This document shows positions 60,920-64,000 of a DNA stretch of 64,000 bases, in pieces (position 1 is the first letter of the stretch; every line of letters begins with the position of its first letter). Both the position numbers and the translations under genes were made by a program. Below the pieces are notes generated by a model. That model was not told the origin of the DNA. It saw only the letters and a program-made list of their open reading frames with translations, and did not search any database. Where the stretch lies: positions 124,001 through 188,000 of the forward strand of contig NZ_CANLTQ010000001.1 in the NCBI RefSeq assembly GCF_947494025.1, read 5' to 3'. The DNA is from an uncultured Jannaschia sp. Its GTDB lineage: Bacteria; Pseudomonadota; Alphaproteobacteria; Rhodobacterales; Rhodobacteraceae.

Positions 60920-61741
60920 GTGCCCGTCACCCGCTTCGCACCGTCGCCCACGGGCCCGCTGCATCTGGGCCATGCCTGGGCCGCGATGGTGGCGCACGAT
61001 CTGGGCGAGATGCGCCTCAGGATCGAGGATATCGACCGGCAGCGCTCGAAGCCCGAATGGGAGGCGGCGATCCGGGACGACCTCCGCTGGCTCGGCCTCG
61101 GCTGGACGGGCGCGGTGCTGCGGCAGTCGGACCGGATGGCGGCCTATCTCGATGCGCTCGACCGGCTTTGGGCGGCGGGCCTGCTGTTTCCCTGCATCTG
61201 CAATCGCCGGGACATCCTCGCCGCTGCCGCCGCGCCGCAGGAGGGAGCACCGCTCCATGGCCCCGACGGCGTGGTCTACCCCGGCACCTGCCGCGGCGCC
61301 TCGCGCGCGGGCCCGCGACCCGAGGGGGTCGCGCTTCGGCTCGACGCCCGCGCGGTGCCCGATCTTGCCTGGACGGAGACGGACCTGCCCCGGTCGATGG
61401 ATGCGCGCACCTTCGCGAATACGATCGGTGACGTGGTCGTTGCCCGGCGCGATCTCGGCACGTCCTACCATCTCGCCGTCGCGGTGGACGACGCGGCCCA
61501 GGGAATCGACCTCGTTACCCGGGGCGCCGACCTGACCGAGGCGACCCCGATCCACGTCGCGCTGCAACGCCTGCTCGCGCTGCCGAACCCGGCCTACCAC
61601 CACCACGACCTCGTCCGCGACGCGGCGGGCAAGCGACTGGCCAAACGCGATGATGCGCGCAGCCTAGCGAGCTACCGGGCCGCGGGGTGGTCGGCGGCGG
61701 CGCTCCGCGCGCACCTGCGGGAAAGCCGGATCGCCCCCTGA
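60920..61741 (+). CDS. gluQRS: glutamyl-Q tRNA(Asp) synthetase
   Basis: This 273-residue GltX paralogue lacks the anticodon-binding domain. It puts glutamate on queuosine in tRNA-Asp. [19 protein letters not shown] is the HIGH motif and KRLAKRDDARSL-like text holds the KMSKS region. A zinc site has Cys in LFPCICNRRDI and a later Cys near YPGTCRG. GTG 60920 is the start. A queuosine pathway elsewhere in the genome is implied. Confidence 0.94.
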   Translation: MPVTRFAPSPTGPLHLGHAWAAMVAHDLGEMRLRIEDIDRQRSKPEWEAAIRDDLRWLGLGWTGAVLRQSDRMAAYLDALDRLWAAGLLFPCICNRRDILAAAAAPQEGAPLHGPDGVVYPGTCRGASRAGPRPEGVALRLDARAVPDLAWTETDLPRSMDARTFANTIGDVVVARRDLGTSYHLAVAVDDAAQGIDLVTRGADLTEATPIHVALQRLLALPNPAYHHHDLVRDAAGKRLAKRDDARSLASYRAAGWSAAALRAHLRESRIAP

Positions 61742-61749
61742 ACGCCGAA

Positions 61750-61768
61750 CGGGGGCCCGAAGGCCCCC
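61750..61768. terminator. possible hairpin terminator between gluQRS and the BCCT gene
   Basis: GGGGGCC-CGAA-GGCCCCC forms a compact stem in the 49-base space between convergent genes. No T-run follows, so the call is weak. Confidence 0.45.
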
Positions 61769-61790
61769 GCGATCCGCTCTGTCGCGGTGT

Positions 61791-63653
<1,863 letters not shown>

Positions 63654-63834
63654 CGTCGTCCCCGTCGTCATTGCCGTTACGCCGTCATCGCCGTTACAAG
63701 CGGGCAACATCGGTCGCCAAGCGCGCGTTCTGCTGCCGGTCTCGCCCCTAGGTTAACGTCAAAGCCCGCGTTGGCCAGCCCGGACACGGTATTTCGGCAA
63801 CCTTGTCGCCCGACCGGCACAGCGCCGGAGCCCG

Positions 63835-64000
63835 TCAGCCGCCGACATCGACCACGACGCGCCCCCGCACGCGCCCCTTGAGAATGTCCGCGCCGAGCTT
63901 CGGCAAATCCTCCAGCGTCGCGGGCACGACCATCGACTCGAGCTTCTCCATCGGCAGCAGCCGTGCGAGGCGGTCCCACGCGCGAACGCGGTTCTCGTAG
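63835..64000 (-). CDS. YhdH/AcuI-type MDR oxidoreductase, C-terminal end only
   Basis: 54 codons are visible before the window edge: RVRAWDRLARLLPMEKLESM and the terminal ILKGRVRGRVVVDVGG. This C-terminus is typical of YhdH/AcuI zinc-independent MDR enzymes. AcuI reduces acryloyl-CoA to propionyl-CoA in DMSP degradation. With only a tail seen, a general quinone oxidoreductase is also possible. Confidence 0.6.
   Translation of the reverse strand, partial: YENRVRAWDRLARLLPMEKLESMVVPATLEDLPKLGADILKGRVRGRVVVDVGG

Overview
The window is high-GC chromosomal DNA from an alphaproteobacterium, most likely family Rhodobacteraceae. The evidence is CtrA with its inhibitor SciP side by side, the gene order lexA-comEC-gltX-gltA, DUF6456 opposite DUF6477, a DUF853 (YjgR-type) relic, an edd-eda pair, and two sites matching the GAAC-N7-GAAC LexA box of this group. 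It is almost entirely ordinary core chromosome. I saw no insertion sequence, prophage, integrase or CRISPR array, and one tRNA, tRNA-Leu(CAA).

Layout. 1-9000: a partial HAD phosphatase, a Nudix hydrolase, a MobA-like nucleotidyltransferase, a GAF-EAL protein, lipA, a HisKA_2 sensor kinase with a single-domain response regulator, an agmatinase, a flavin reductase and a squalene/phytoene-synthase-like protein. 8958-16800: cimA, cysS (with a candidate Cys-codon leader peptide), a PEP-mutase-like protein, eda, edd, hisI and a NifU-like scaffold. 17380-22110: a candidate SOS-controlled 41-residue membrane protein, then recG and ligA. 22245-27360: ctrA, sciP, mnmA, a YrbL-like protein, DUF2852 and RDD membrane proteins, and the aminoacyl-tRNA-protein transferase bpt. 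27357-28376: a truncated periplasmic protein.

28491-40067: the tightly packed run trpG-trpD-trpC-moaC-moeA, then lexA, comEC, gltX, gltA, DUF6456 and DUF6477. 40089-49546: an MttB-family methyltransferase, guaA, a frameshifted yjgR relic, a candidate small RNA, an IalB-like protein, a lpxD-ACP-ketosynthase cluster, and a Tat-exported DUF882 peptidase. 49616-64000: an FbpC-like ABC ATPase, a four-helix membrane protein, an RTX-Hint protein, tRNA-Leu, a YpfJ-like metalloprotease, DedA and DsbB, gyrA, a LysR regulator, trmFO, gluQRS, a BCCT transporter, and the C-terminus of a YhdH/AcuI-type reductase.

How genes work together. LexA has a box overlapping its own promoter, and a second perfect box lies between recG and a tiny membrane-protein gene that has its own terminator. 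This resembles a SidA-like SOS division-inhibitor unit and is the most interesting thing here. The lpxD-ACP-ketosynthase cluster looks dedicated to making or delivering a specialised lipid A acyl chain. Three loci show recent decay: the yjgR relic, an in-frame TAG in the deacetylase-type linker protein, and a TGA at the conserved Trp codon of the ypfJ N-terminus.
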